A DNA stretch of 64,000 nt from Pseudomonas sp. FP2335. Its GTDB lineage: Bacteria; Pseudomonadota; Gammaproteobacteria; Pseudomonadales; Pseudomonadaceae. Both the position numbers and the translations under genes were made by a program. The stretch spans positions 1,819,501 to 1,883,500 of the forward strand of contig NZ_CP117437.1 in the NCBI RefSeq assembly GCF_030687535.1, read 5' to 3'. Shown here piece by piece: positions 1-10,106 of this stretch (position 1 is the stretch's first letter; the number at the start of each line of letters is the position of its first letter). The notes under the pieces are model-generated. The model did no database searches, was not told the DNA's origin, and saw only the letters and a program-made list of their open reading frames with translations.

Positions 1-702
1 GATGTTTTGATCCATGCGGGAGCCTATACTCCGAAAAGTGGCGGCGAAGCCAATATTTTTAGTGCGTGTAACGGTAATGTTTATTTCACTGAAGAGTTGC
101 TGAAATTACCCTTTAGTAAACTGAGCAGGATATTGTTTGTCAGCACGCTCGATGTGTATGCATCCGCCACTCCGATATCGGAGCTTACACCCACTGTGCC
201 TGCGACCTTGTATGGGTGGTCTAAGCTTTACTGCGAACAAATGGTTTCACTGTTTGCCCGTGAGAAAAAAATTAATCATACAATTCTGCGTGTCGGCCAC
301 GTCTACGGACCAGGTGAGGAGAAATACGCGAAATTCCTACCCAAAACTATCACAAGTATCCTGGCAGGCGGACCTGTTGAGTTGTACGGGGATGGGGCTG
401 AGTTAAGAAGTTTCATTTATATTGATGATGTCGTTACGGCGCTGCTCGCTGCGGTTGACTTGGCGGAACAGGTTTCTGTCATTAACATCGTCGGTGGTAC
501 CGCCGTATCAATCAAAACAGTATTGGATGAGTTGGTTGCAATCAGTGGTCGGCCCGTTGAAATAGTTCGGCGCGAATTTTCGGGTGTTAAGCGCGACTTT
601 GTTTTTGATACAACGTTGTTAAAGAAATATTTGCTACCTCAAGAGACACCTTTCTTGTTGGGGCTGAACGCCGAGTTTGCTTACTTCGAGAGCCTCAAGT
701 GA
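1..702 (+). CDS. NAD-dependent epimerase/dehydratase, 5'-truncated by window edge
   Basis: Extended short-chain dehydrogenase/reductase of the nucleotide-sugar epimerase/dehydratase type. The frame is open from base 1, so the N-terminal GxxGxxG cofactor loop lies outside the window. Visible are the catalytic Ser/Thr region (VSTLDVYA) and the YxxxK motif (YGWSK, about 70 residues into the visible part), followed by a substrate-binding half with a typical YIDDVV segment. The stop overlaps the GTG start of the HAD gene by three bases (GTGA), so the two are translationally coupled. The coding region is visibly AT-richer than most of the window, in keeping with a transferred surface-polysaccharide cluster. 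The exact sugar substrate cannot be told. Confidence 0.85.
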   Translation, partial: DVLIHAGAYTPKSGGEANIFSACNGNVYFTEELLKLPFSKLSRILFVSTLDVYASATPISELTPTVPATLYGWSKLYCEQMVSLFAREKKINHTILRVGHVYGPGEEKYAKFLPKTITSILAGGPVELYGDGAELRSFIYIDDVVTALLAAVDLAEQVSVINIVGGTAVSIKTVLDELVAISGRPVEIVRREFSGVKRDFVFDTTLLKKYLLPQETPFLLGLNAEFAYFESLK

Positions 703-1307
703 ATATTATATTTGATCTCGATGGCACGCTGATCGACTCGCGTCTTCGCCTATATCAGCTTTTCCAAAAGTTGGTTCCGAAGTCACGGCTTGATTATATT
801 CAGTACTGGGATTTTAAATTTGCGGGGCTTTCAAATGAGGCGATTTTGTCGCGTCAATTCGGCCTTGGAGAAACGCAGGTTATAGAGTTTCGTGAGCGAT
901 GGATGGATTTAATTGAAAGTCCGGAATTTCTTTCGATAGATACGAATTTTCCCGGTGTGCATGCTGCGTTATCGCGGTTGAAAAGTGAGGCGAAATTGTA
1001 TGTTTGCACGGCGCGTCAGTTGGTTGACCCTGTCTATGTGCAACTGGAAAGTCTGAAGTTGCTCGAGTATTTTGAAAGTGTGATGGTTACCGAACAGCGC
1101 AATACAAAAGATTTTTTGATTTCGCAAAACGTCAAGGATTTGAGTTCGGCTGATTGGGTGATTGGCGATACAGGGAAAGATATACAGGTGGGTGCTGCGC
1201 TCGGTATGAGTACCTGTGCTGTATTGACCGGTTTTATGAAGCGTGAGGCTTTACTTAAATACTGTCCGAGTCGAGTTGTCGAGTCGGTCATCGACTTTGC
1301 GCTTTAG
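699..1307 (+). CDS. HAD-superfamily phosphatase (phosphoglycolate phosphatase-like)
   Basis: A 202-residue haloacid-dehalogenase hydrolase. Motif I is DLDGT at residues 6-10 (nucleophile Asp6), a motif II Thr lies in VCTARQ, and motif IV is GDTGKDIQ near residue 155. A helical cap is inserted between motifs I and II, as in phosphoglycolate phosphatase and sugar-phosphate phosphatases. The start is GTG, inside the end of the epimerase gene, and gives the motif its usual distance from the N-terminus. Coupling to a sugar epimerase suggests it dephosphorylates a sugar-phosphate intermediate of surface polysaccharide synthesis; that is inference. AT-rich like its upstream partner. Confidence 0.8.
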   Translation: MNIIFDLDGTLIDSRLRLYQLFQKLVPKSRLDYIQYWDFKFAGLSNEAILSRQFGLGETQVIEFRERWMDLIESPEFLSIDTNFPGVHAALSRLKSEAKLYVCTARQLVDPVYVQLESLKLLEYFESVMVTEQRNTKDFLISQNVKDLSSADWVIGDTGKDIQVGAALGMSTCAVLTGFMKREALLKYCPSRVVESVIDFAL

Positions 1308-1536
1308 TATCAGAGCGCTATCGGCTCGACGGTCAATTTAGTTATAAGGATTCATGGAGTGTTTTTGAGTTTTTAAGTTGCTTCTGATTTTATTTGGTAG
1401 AGTCGAAATAATAGCCTTTATTCAGGTTTGCATAATTTTCTATGACTATTTATTTCCTGAAGCACCTTTCGAATACTTAAATTTACACCCTGTAACTCAA
1501 CCCTCTTTGACGAATCCCCCACATCACCTAAGTTTG

Positions 1537-1567
1537 AAAAGCAGCTTCGGAAAAGCTGCTTTTCTCT
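1537..1567 (+). terminator. Rho-independent terminator closing the polysaccharide genes
   Basis: AAAAGCAGCTT and AAGCTGCTTTT form an 11-bp stem with a short loop and a T-rich tail. It lies 230 bases after the HAD stop and 25 bases before comEA. The 1308-1536 spacer before it is AT-rich and holds nothing else I can recognise. Confidence 0.7.
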
Positions 1568-1591
1568 TATTGATCCCAAGGAGCGTCACCC

Positions 1592-1924
1592 ATGCAAAAC
1601 ACCTACATCTCTTCCCTGATCTTCGCTGTCCTCACCACACTTTCCGTCACCACCACCGCCGCCCCTTCGATCAAACCCGAAGCCCCAGCGCCCATTTCCG
1701 CGCAGATCAACAAGGCCGAGCAATCCGCCAAGGTGAACCTGAACGCCGCCGACGCGGAGACCCTGCGTCGGGATCTGTTTGGCATCGGTGCCGCCAAAGC
1801 CAAGGCGATCATCGCCTACCGCGATAGCAATGGGCCGTTCACGGCGGTAGATGAGTTGCTGGAAGTGAAGGGGATCGGCAAGGCGCTGCTGGGGAAGAAT
1901 CGCGAAAGGCTGTCGATCAACTGA
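1592..1924 (+). CDS. comEA: ComEA-family helix-hairpin-helix protein
   Basis: A 110-residue exported DNA-binding protein. An N-terminal hydrophobic signal sequence (about residues 1-24) is followed by a Pro/Ala-rich linker and a tandem helix-hairpin-helix domain (from about VNLNAADAETL to the end) containing the GIG turns FGIGAAKA and KGIGKALL. ComEA-type proteins bind double-stranded DNA in the periplasm during natural transformation; in Pseudomonas the gene is usually solitary and its role untested. The start is preceded by AAGGAGCG. In P. fluorescens-group genomes it often sits just beyond the O-antigen cluster, which fits the genes to its left. Confidence 0.85.
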   Translation: MQNTYISSLIFAVLTTLSVTTTAAPSIKPEAPAPISAQINKAEQSAKVNLNAADAETLRRDLFGIGAAKAKAIIAYRDSNGPFTAVDELLEVKGIGKALLGKNRERLSIN

Positions 1925-1935
1925 GGCGTCAGGGA

Positions 1936-1958
1936 GGCCGGTCATTGACCGGCCTTTT
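1936..1958 (+). terminator. Terminator of comEA, overlapping the tetR stop
   Basis: A near-perfect palindrome (GGCCGGTCA / TGACCGGCC) followed by TTTT, 12 bases after the comEA stop. The stem also contains the stop codon of the convergent TetR gene. Confidence 0.8.
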
Positions 1959-2520
1959 CGTCATCCTGTATCTGCGCCTTCAAGGTATCGCGCACCACCG
2001 CCATGATCCGCGCCGCCAACTGCGGATTCTCGACACTCCTGGCCAGCACCAATGCGCCCACCAGTGTCGACATCACCACCAGGCTCTGCGCATCACCGCG
2101 GCCTTCACCCAGCGCTGTTTCAATCTGCTTGAGCCGTGCGTCGAGTACAGCGTCCGTTGTTGGACTAGGCTGGCCTCTCATCCCCAACTCGGAGCACATG
2201 GTTGGCAGCGGGCAACCCTGGTCCGGGGAGACCTGGTGCCAGTCCGACAAGTAGCTGTCGATGAACGCGTCCAGCGGCCGCTCCTGGCTGAAGAGTGTCT
2301 CGCAATGCGCATCGAGTTCTGCCGCCGAGGCGAGGAGGGCCTTTTCCACCAGTTCGTCCTTGGACTTGAAGTGTGCGTAGAACCCGCCATGGGTCAGGTT
2401 CAGCGCCTTCATCAAGGGTTGCAAGCCGGTGGCGCCAATGCCATCGCGGCGAAAGCGCACGGACGCTTCCTTGATGATGCGTTGGTGAGTCTTGGCTTTG
2501 TGGTCTCGGGAATAACGCAT
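1942..2520 (-). CDS. TetR/AcrR-family transcriptional regulator
   Basis: A one-domain repressor of 192 residues when started at the ATG at 2520 (MRYSRDHK), which places the TetR helix-turn-helix at the usual residues 10-55 (GLQPLMKALNLTHGGFYAHFKSK). The open frame continues 27 codons upstream but that part looks unlike the family. The ligand domain contains a GCPLPTMCSELGM segment with two cysteines, typical of the NemR/AefR-like branch, some members of which sense electrophiles. It diverges from the GntR gene with a 132-base gap. No obvious operator was picked out. The target could be its own promoter or the divergent GntR operon. Confidence 0.85.
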   Translation of the reverse strand: MRYSRDHKAKTHQRIIKEASVRFRRDGIGATGLQPLMKALNLTHGGFYAHFKSKDELVEKALLASAAELDAHCETLFSQERPLDAFIDSYLSDWHQVSPDQGCPLPTMCSELGMRGQPSPTTDAVLDARLKQIETALGEGRGDAQSLVVMSTLVGALVLARSVENPQLAARIMAVVRDTLKAQIQDDEKAGQ

Positions 2521-2652
2521 AAGGCGGCCTCGGGAACGAGGGGGAAGTTTAACCAAGTTGAACGTTATTACGCATCTGCACACAGGCCTGCAGGTTGGCA
2601 TGAAAAGTGATTACGTCTACAGCGCAGATTGTTCAACAATCACGAGGTAAAG

Positions 2653-3297
2653 ATGACGCTCAGTTTGTCGCTGGCCAACCAGATCGCTCTGGAGCTGCGC
2701 GCCGATATCATCGGCGGGCGGTTGTTACCTGGAATGGCGTTGGTCGAGGTGGAATTGGTCAAGAGGTACAACGCGTCGCGCAATACGATCCGCGAAGCGT
2801 TGCACCGTTTGGGGCAGGAGGGCCTGACCCGTTATGTGCGCAACAAGGGGGTCATGGTCCGGCGCCTGGAGCGCGACGAGGTGCGCGATTTGTTTGTCGT
2901 CCGACGTACCCTGGAGCTGCAGGCCATCGCCCAAAGCCGCGCGCTGACATCCGATCAGTCTGAGCGCATGCAGAACGCCATCGATGCCACCAGCCTGGCG
3001 CGGGAGCGTGAGGATTGGCGAGCCGTGGCCACCCACAGCCTGGTGTTCCACCAGCAGATTGTCGGCTTGATGCGCAGCCCCTTGCTTGATGAATTTTTCG
3101 CCCAGGTGATCGCGCAGCTTCGCCTGGTGTTTTGTGCGGCGCCCGACGAGCAGCGCTTCCAGTCGCCTTGGCTGGAGCGTGATCGTGAGATTTACACGTT
3201 ACTGGTCCAGGAGCACAAACCGGCGGCAGGCGAAGCGATGAGCGTGTACCTGGATGATTCGGAACGTCTGTCACTGGCCCTGTTCACCCAACCCTGA
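2653..3297 (+). CDS. GntR-family (FCD) transcriptional regulator
   Basis: A 214-residue FadR-subfamily regulator. The winged HTH is at about residues 8-70 (ALELRADIIGGRLLPG ... RNTIREALHRL) and an all-helical FCD ligand domain from about 80 to the end (RRTLELQAIAQSRAL, and the His of THSLVFHQQI typical of metal/carboxylate binding). The ATG at 2653 was chosen because GAGG sits about six bases before it. It ends 15 bases before the DUF1989 gene in the same direction, so the two are probably one operon. FCD regulators usually sense a small organic acid that the neighbouring enzyme makes or uses. Confidence 0.88.
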   Translation: MTLSLSLANQIALELRADIIGGRLLPGMALVEVELVKRYNASRNTIREALHRLGQEGLTRYVRNKGVMVRRLERDEVRDLFVVRRTLELQAIAQSRALTSDQSERMQNAIDATSLAREREDWRAVATHSLVFHQQIVGLMRSPLLDEFFAQVIAQLRLVFCAAPDEQRFQSPWLERDREIYTLLVQEHKPAAGEAMSVYLDDSERLSLALFTQP

Positions 3298-3312
3298 TCG
3301 AGGAACCCCATC

Positions 3313-4161
3313 ATGTACAAAGACTATCCGGCCGCCTATCAGGTCAGCAAAGGTTCGGCGTTGCAGGTCGACACCGCGTTTTATGAGCGGATTCGTGAGC
3401 GTGCCGACCAGCGCACGTTGATCGAACAATTCGAGGTGCCGATTCGCACGGGGAGGGCGTGGAAGGTGCCGGCAGGGCATGTGTTCCGGGTGACTACGCC
3501 GGTCGGTCCGCAGGTGGGGGATTTCAATGTATGGAACGCCAACGATCCGCGCGAGCGCCTCTGGGCGGCACGCACGCGGCAGTTGCAGGGTGCGCATGTC
3601 AGTACCCATGACCGGTTGTGGTCGAACCTGCCGTTCCTACGGCCGCTGGTTACGATCACCGATGACAGCCTGGCGGGCTATGGCATCGATGAACACGGCG
3701 GGCGCCTGCACGATTTGCTTGGCACGCGCTGCGATCCCTATGTGAACCGCATGCTCACCGGCGAGGATTTCCACCACCACTGCCATTCGAACCTGACGCG
3801 TGCGGTATTGCCCCACGGCCTGACGGAATTCGACGTGCATGACGTGCTGAATATTTTCCAGTGCACCGGCCTCAATCATGACGACATGTATTTCATGAAG
3901 GCATGCCCGGCGCGCAAGGGCGATTACCTGGAGTTCTTTGCCGAGATTGATCTGCTGTGCGCGCTTTCGACATGCCCGGGCGGGGACTTGTCACTGCCGA
4001 TGTGGGGGCCCAACGCCCAAGACCCCCTGACGGTGTGCCGTCCGCTGGGTGTCGAGATCTATCGGTTGGACGAGGCGCTGCTGGATGGCTGGAGCCAGCC
4101 GGAACGTGCTGCCTATAAGGGGCAGCACGGTTTGCAGATTGCCAAGGCTGCCTGGGAGTAA
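3313..4161 (+). CDS. DUF1989 (urea carboxylase-associated family) protein
   Basis: A 282-residue protein of the DUF1989 family. Family marks are the 'VGDFNVWNAND' segment, the metal-site-like GEDFHHHCHSNL stretch, and the conserved cysteine late in the domain (LLCALSTCPGGD). DUF1989 proteins accompany urea/guanidine carboxylases, and the paired short forms CgdA/CgdB are carboxyguanidine deiminases; longer stand-alone forms like this one are uncharacterised. No urea carboxylase or allophanate hydrolase gene lies nearby, so the substrate is open. It follows a GntR regulator closely and points toward a convergent permease, which may import its substrate. Confidence 0.8.
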   Translation: MYKDYPAAYQVSKGSALQVDTAFYERIRERADQRTLIEQFEVPIRTGRAWKVPAGHVFRVTTPVGPQVGDFNVWNANDPRERLWAARTRQLQGAHVSTHDRLWSNLPFLRPLVTITDDSLAGYGIDEHGGRLHDLLGTRCDPYVNRMLTGEDFHHHCHSNLTRAVLPHGLTEFDVHDVLNIFQCTGLNHDDMYFMKACPARKGDYLEFFAEIDLLCALSTCPGGDLSLPMWGPNAQDPLTVCRPLGVEIYRLDEALLDGWSQPERAAYKGQHGLQIAKAAWE

Positions 4162-4169
4162 CCCAAGGC

Positions 4170-4337
4170 TCAGCGATCCTGCGCGTCCTTGGCATCCGCC
4201 TGGGCGTTGCGTTCGGCCACGCGCTTGCGTTGTTCGTCGGTGAGTTCCACTTTGTTGGCGCTGTCCCGCAGCATCAGCAAGCCACCGACGATCGATCCGA
4301 TCGCTACCACTAAAATCAACCACGCATACCACGGCAT
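4170..4337 (-). CDS. DUF2897 small membrane protein
   Basis: A 55-residue ORF beginning MPWYAWLILVVAIGSIVGG. It has one N-terminal transmembrane helix (residues 4-22) and a charged C-terminal tail (LTDEQRKRVAERNAQ). The start is well supported by AAGGAGAG four bases upstream on the minus strand. This is a conserved Pseudomonas family of unknown function. It converges with the DUF1989 gene, stop to stop within 10 bases, and has the same orientation as the permease, which lies 111 bases upstream of its start. Confidence 0.8.
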   Translation of the reverse strand: MPWYAWLILVVAIGSIVGGLLMLRDSANKVELTDEQRKRVAERNAQADAKDAQDR

Positions 4338-4360
4338 AAGGCTCTCCTTGAGGCAGATTG

Positions 4361-4382
4361 CCGTGGGAGAATTTTCCCACGG
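4361..4382. other. Hairpin between permease and DUF2897
   Basis: CCGTGGGA and TCCCACGG form an 8-bp perfect stem with a six-base AT loop. There is no T-run, so it is a weak terminator candidate for the permease or an RNA end structure. Confidence 0.4.
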
Positions 4383-4448
4383 TAATAACTGCTTTGAGTG
4401 ACGGGCTTTCTGAGTAGTTCAGTGTAGGCCCGTTCTGCCTCAAGTAGA

Positions 4449-5813
4449 TCAGAGCCCGGTCAACATCGCATCCGCCGGGGCATCGGCGCGGTTTTGTGCA
4501 GTCAACTGGAAGTAGGCAAACCCGACTGCCATGAAGGCCAGAAAGATCAGCCCGATCAGTGCGTTGAACCAGGCCATCGCGACCAGGCACACCACCGCCA
4601 GTACCAGCGCGATGCCCGGCACAATCGGATAACCCGGCGCGCGGAAGGTGCGTTCCAGCAGCGGCTCGGTCTTACGCAACTTGAACAGGCTGAGCATGCT
4701 CATGATGTACATCACGATGGCGCCGAACACTGCCATGGTGATCATCGCGGCGGTCAGTGTCATGCCGCCCAGGTTGATGAGGCCGTCGCTGTAGATCGCG
4801 GCGATACCGACCACGCCACCGGCGATGATGGCGCGGTGCGGCGTCTGAAAACGCGACAGCTTGGCCAGGAAAGATGGCAGGTAACCGGCGCGAGCCAAGG
4901 CGAAGAACTGACGCGAGTAGCCGAGGATAATGCCGTGGAAGCTGGCCACCAGGCCGAACAAACCGATCCATACCAGCATGTGCAGCCAGCCGGAGCTGTC
5001 GCCCACCACGGTTTTCATCGCTTGGGGCAGCGGGTCGTTGATGTTCGACAGGGTGCGCCAGTCGCCCACGCCACCGGCGAAGAACATCACGCCCATGGCC
5101 AGGATCACCAAGGTCAGGATGCCGCTGATGTAGGCTTTTGGAATAGTGCGCTTCGGATCTTTTGCTTCTTCAGCGGCCATGGCCGCGCCTTCGATGGCGA
5201 GAAAGAACCAGATCGCAAACGGAATCGCCGCAAACATCCCGGCAATGGCCGGTGCGCCGAAGGTGTCGGAACCGGCCCAGCCATTCAGGGCGAAGTTGCT
5301 GAAGCTGAACGCCGGGGCGACTACGCCCATGAACACCAGCAACTCGGCCACGGCGAGCACGCACACCACCAGCTCAAAGGTGGCGGCGAGTTTCACCCCG
5401 AGGATGTTCAGGCCCATGAATACGATGTAAGCGCCGACGGCCGCGTGTTTTGGGTCGAGAGCCGGGAACTGCACGTTGAGATAGGCGCCGATGGCCAAGG
5501 CGATGGCGGGCGGGGCGAAGACAAATTCGATCAAAGTCGCCAGCCCGGCAATCAAGCCGCCTTTCTCTCCGAACGCCCGGCGGCTGTAGGCAAACGGCCC
5601 GCCAGCGTGGGGAATTGCGGTGGTCAGCTCGGTGAAACTGAAGATAAAGCAGGTGTACATCGCGGCGACCATCAACGACGTCACCAAGAAGCCCAAGGTC
5701 CCGGCCACGCCCCAGCCATAGCTCCAGCCGAAGTATTCCCCGGAAATCACCAGCCCGACGGCAATGCCCCACAAATGCAGGGTGCCCAAGGTGGGTTTGA
5801 GTTGTGTGTTCAT
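4449..5813 (-). CDS. eat: Ethanolamine permease (APC superfamily)
   Basis: A 454-residue transporter with about 12 hydrophobic helices of the amino acid/polyamine/organocation superfamily. The N-terminal segment (LWGIAVGLVISGEYFGWSYG) and 'IPHAGGPFAYSRRAFG' closely resemble Pseudomonas ethanolamine permeases. It would import ethanolamine across the inner membrane by cation symport. The ATG at 5813 (MNTQLKPT) is preferred over a TTG 12 codons upstream because CAGGGAG lies before it. The ammonia-lyase genes eutBC are not next to it here, so ethanolamine as substrate is by family resemblance; a compound related to the DUF1989 enzyme is an alternative. Confidence 0.82.
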   Translation of the reverse strand: MNTQLKPTLGTLHLWGIAVGLVISGEYFGWSYGWGVAGTLGFLVTSLMVAAMYTCFIFSFTELTTAIPHAGGPFAYSRRAFGEKGGLIAGLATLIEFVFAPPAIALAIGAYLNVQFPALDPKHAAVGAYIVFMGLNILGVKLAATFELVVCVLAVAELLVFMGVVAPAFSFSNFALNGWAGSDTFGAPAIAGMFAAIPFAIWFFLAIEGAAMAAEEAKDPKRTIPKAYISGILTLVILAMGVMFFAGGVGDWRTLSNINDPLPQAMKTVVGDSSGWLHMLVWIGLFGLVASFHGIILGYSRQFFALARAGYLPSFLAKLSRFQTPHRAIIAGGVVGIAAIYSDGLINLGGMTLTAAMITMAVFGAIVMYIMSMLSLFKLRKTEPLLERTFRAPGYPIVPGIALVLAVVCLVAMAWFNALIGLIFLAFMAVGFAYFQLTAQNRADAPADAMLTGL

Positions 5814-5979
5814 CGTGCTGCGCTCCCTGAACGGTTTGGAATGATTCAAGGTGTTGCAGCGGCCATGCCAGCCTGAGAATCATTGTCGTAAAGCCGCGCA
5901 ACTGTCGTGGGGGGAATGGTTTGGCGTTTGAATCCCGCCAGGGTTGCACCAGATAAGTGCGGCGGTGCTTGAACCGACG

Positions 5980-6070
5980 CTTTCGCGAGCAAGCCCGCGC
6001 CCACACTCGACCGCGTTCGCCAGGCAAGCACCCATCAAAATGTGGGAGCGGGCTTGCTCGCTAAGAGGCC
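5980..6070. repeat. REPIN-like inverted repeat
   Basis: Two facing REP copies: TTTCGCGAGCAAGCCCGCG at the left and GTGGGAGCGGGCTTGCTCGC at the right, about 40 bases apart. It sits between the divergent permease and kdp genes, upstream of the KdpE boxes. Confidence 0.8.
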
Positions 6071-6117
6071 CGCCCAGACACCGAAAGCCCCCCTGTAACC
6101 CCCGCATAAACCCACTC

Positions 6118-6184
6118 TTTACGCCGTCTTTACGCCCCGCCCATACCCTCGCTCTCGTTCCTTTACGCCACTCCTGCGGACAAT
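6118..6184 (+). promoter_or_regulatory. kdp promoter region with three phased KdpE-like boxes
   Basis: TTTACGCC occurs three times (6118-6125, 6129-6136, 6162-6169). The middle copy continues as TTTACGCCCCGCCC, very like the E. coli KdpE site (TTTACACCCCGCCC). Repeat-to-repeat distances are 11 and 33 bases, i.e. one and three helix turns. A weak -10 (GACAAT, about 6179-6184) follows, about 43 bases before the kdpF start. The remaining part of the 5814-6226 gap holds the REPIN and nothing else seen. Confidence 0.65.
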
Positions 6185-6226
6185 TACCCCACACGCGGCA
6201 ACACGCCGCTAAACGGAGAGACTTCC

Positions 6227-6316
6227 ATGAGCGTTCTGGACGGGGTGTCACTGCTATTGGCCGTGGCGCTGTTCATTTATCTGCTGGTTGCGCTGTTACG
6301 CGCGGATCGGAACTAG
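6227..6316 (+). CDS. kdpF: KdpF, small subunit of the K+-transporting ATPase
   Basis: A 29-residue single-helix peptide (MSVLDGVSLLLAVALFIYLL...), matching the size and position of KdpF. It lies in the inner membrane and stabilises the KdpABC complex. GGAGAG precedes the ATG by six bases, and the stop is nine bases before kdpA. Confidence 0.93.
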   Translation: MSVLDGVSLLLAVALFIYLLVALLRADRN

Positions 6317-6325
6317 GAGCTGGCC

Positions 6326-8020
6326 ATGCACAGTTATGACTATTGGCTGATCATCGCCTTCTTTGCCTTGGTGCTACTGCCCGCGCCGTTCCTGGGGCGG
6401 TTCTACTACAAGGTGATGGAAGGCCAGCGCACCTGGCTGAGCCCGGTGCTGGGGCCGGTGGAAAACGCCTGCTATCGCGTGGCCGGTGTCGACGCGCAGG
6501 CAGAACAGAGCTGGCAGAAATACGCGCTGGCCCTGCTGGCGTTCAACCTCGCCGGTTTCTTGCTGTTGTTCGCGATCTTGCTGTTCCAGGACTATCTCCC
6601 ACTGAACCCGCAGAAATTGCCGGGTCAGGAATGGACCCTTGCCTTCAACACCGCCGTCAGTTTCATGACCAACACCAACTGGCAGTCCTATAGCGGGGAG
6701 GCGTCCCTGAGCTACCTCAGCCAGATGGCTGGCCTGACCGTGCAGAACTTCGTCAGCGCCGCCACCGGCCTGGCCGTCTTGGTCGCCTTGTGCCGTGGGA
6801 TCGGCCGTAAATCCGCCAAGACCTTGGGCAACTTCTGGGTCGATATGACCCGCGCCACCCTCTACGGCCTGCTGCCACTGTGCCTGGTGCTGGCGCTGTT
6901 GCTGGTCTGGCAGGGCGTCCCGCAAACCTTCGCCCATTACATTGACGCGGTGACGCTGCAAGGCGTGGATCAAGTGATCCCCCTGGGCCCGGCCGCCAGC
7001 CAGATTGCGATCAAGCAACTGGGCACCAACGGTGGTGGCTTCTTTGGCGTCAACTCGGCGCATCCGTTTGAAGACCCGACCGCGTGGGCCAACCTGTTCG
7101 AGGTGGCGTCGATCATCCTGATCCCTGTGGCGCTGGTGTTCACCTTCGGTCACTACGTCAAGGACCTGCGTCAGAGCCGTGCAATTCTTGGCTGCATGCT
7201 TGCGCTGTTCGTGATCGGCGGCGCGACGTCGTTGTGGTCCGAGTACCAGCCCAACCCGACCCTGAACACCCCGGCCGTCGAGCAGACCGCACCGCTGGAA
7301 GGCAAAGAGGCGCGCTTCGGTACTACCGGCATCGTGCTCTGGTCGGTGACCACCACGGCGGCGTCCAACGGTTCGGTCAACGGCATGCAGGACAGCCTCA
7401 ACCCGCTGAGCGGCATGGTGGCGATGGTTAACATGATGGTCGGCGAAGTGATCTTCGGCGGCGTCGGCGCCGGCATGTACGGCATGCTGCTCAACGTGTT
7501 GATCGCCGTGTTCCTCGCTGGCCTGATGATCGGCCGCACCCCCGAATACCTGGGCAAGAAACTCCAGGCCAAGGAAGTGCAATTGCTCGTCGTCACCTTG
7601 CTGGTGATGCCGGTGGGCGTGCTTGTGCTTGGCGCCATTGCGGCCAGCCTGCCTGGCCCGGCGAGTGCCATCAGCAACCCCGGCCCCCACGGTTTCAGCC
7701 AGTTGCTCTACGCCTACACCTCGGCCAGCGCCAACAATGGCTCGGCGTTCGCTGGCTTCAGTGCCAACACCGCGTTCCACAACCTGATGCTTGGCCTGGG
7801 CATGTTGATCGGGCGCTTCGGCTACATCCTCCCGGTGCTGGCCCTGGCCGGCAGCCTGGCGATGAAGAAGGCTGCACCGATTGGCCAAAACAGCTTTCCG
7901 ACCCATGGCCCACTGTTCGTGACCCTGTTGACCGTAACCATTTTGCTGGTGGGCGGCCTGACGTTCCTGCCAACGCTGGCACTAGGCCCGATTGCTGAAC
8001 ACCTGAGCATGGGCTTCTAA
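6326..8020 (+). CDS. kdpA: K+-transporting ATPase subunit A
   Basis: A 564-residue, strongly hydrophobic protein of the SKT superfamily with about ten transmembrane helices; it binds and conducts K+ in the KdpFABC complex. Selectivity-filter-like segments are visible: TNTNWQSY, GTNGGGFFGVNSAHPFE, TTAASNGS and SASANNGSAFAG, one for each pseudo-repeat. The length is close to E. coli KdpA (557). It sits second in a tight kdpFAB unit, 9 bases after kdpF and a few bases before kdpB. It is expected to be induced at low K+ by KdpDE acting at the boxes upstream of kdpF. Confidence 0.97.
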   Translation: MHSYDYWLIIAFFALVLLPAPFLGRFYYKVMEGQRTWLSPVLGPVENACYRVAGVDAQAEQSWQKYALALLAFNLAGFLLLFAILLFQDYLPLNPQKLPGQEWTLAFNTAVSFMTNTNWQSYSGEASLSYLSQMAGLTVQNFVSAATGLAVLVALCRGIGRKSAKTLGNFWVDMTRATLYGLLPLCLVLALLLVWQGVPQTFAHYIDAVTLQGVDQVIPLGPAASQIAIKQLGTNGGGFFGVNSAHPFEDPTAWANLFEVASIILIPVALVFTFGHYVKDLRQSRAILGCMLALFVIGGATSLWSEYQPNPTLNTPAVEQTAPLEGKEARFGTTGIVLWSVTTTAASNGSVNGMQDSLNPLSGMVAMVNMMVGEVIFGGVGAGMYGMLLNVLIAVFLAGLMIGRTPEYLGKKLQAKEVQLLVVTLLVMPVGVLVLGAIAASLPGPASAISNPGPHGFSQLLYAYTSASANNGSAFAGFSANTAFHNLMLGLGMLIGRFGYILPVLALAGSLAMKKAAPIGQNSFPTHGPLFVTLLTVTILLVGGLTFLPTLALGPIAEHLSMGF

Positions 8021-8026
8021 GGGGAT

Positions 8027-10090
<2,064 letters not shown>

Positions 10091-10106
10091 GCCCTATGAC
10101 TGTCTG

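Noticed and set aside
6374..7906. 510-codon minus-strand frame opposite kdpA
   Set aside because: Antisense shadow of kdpA.
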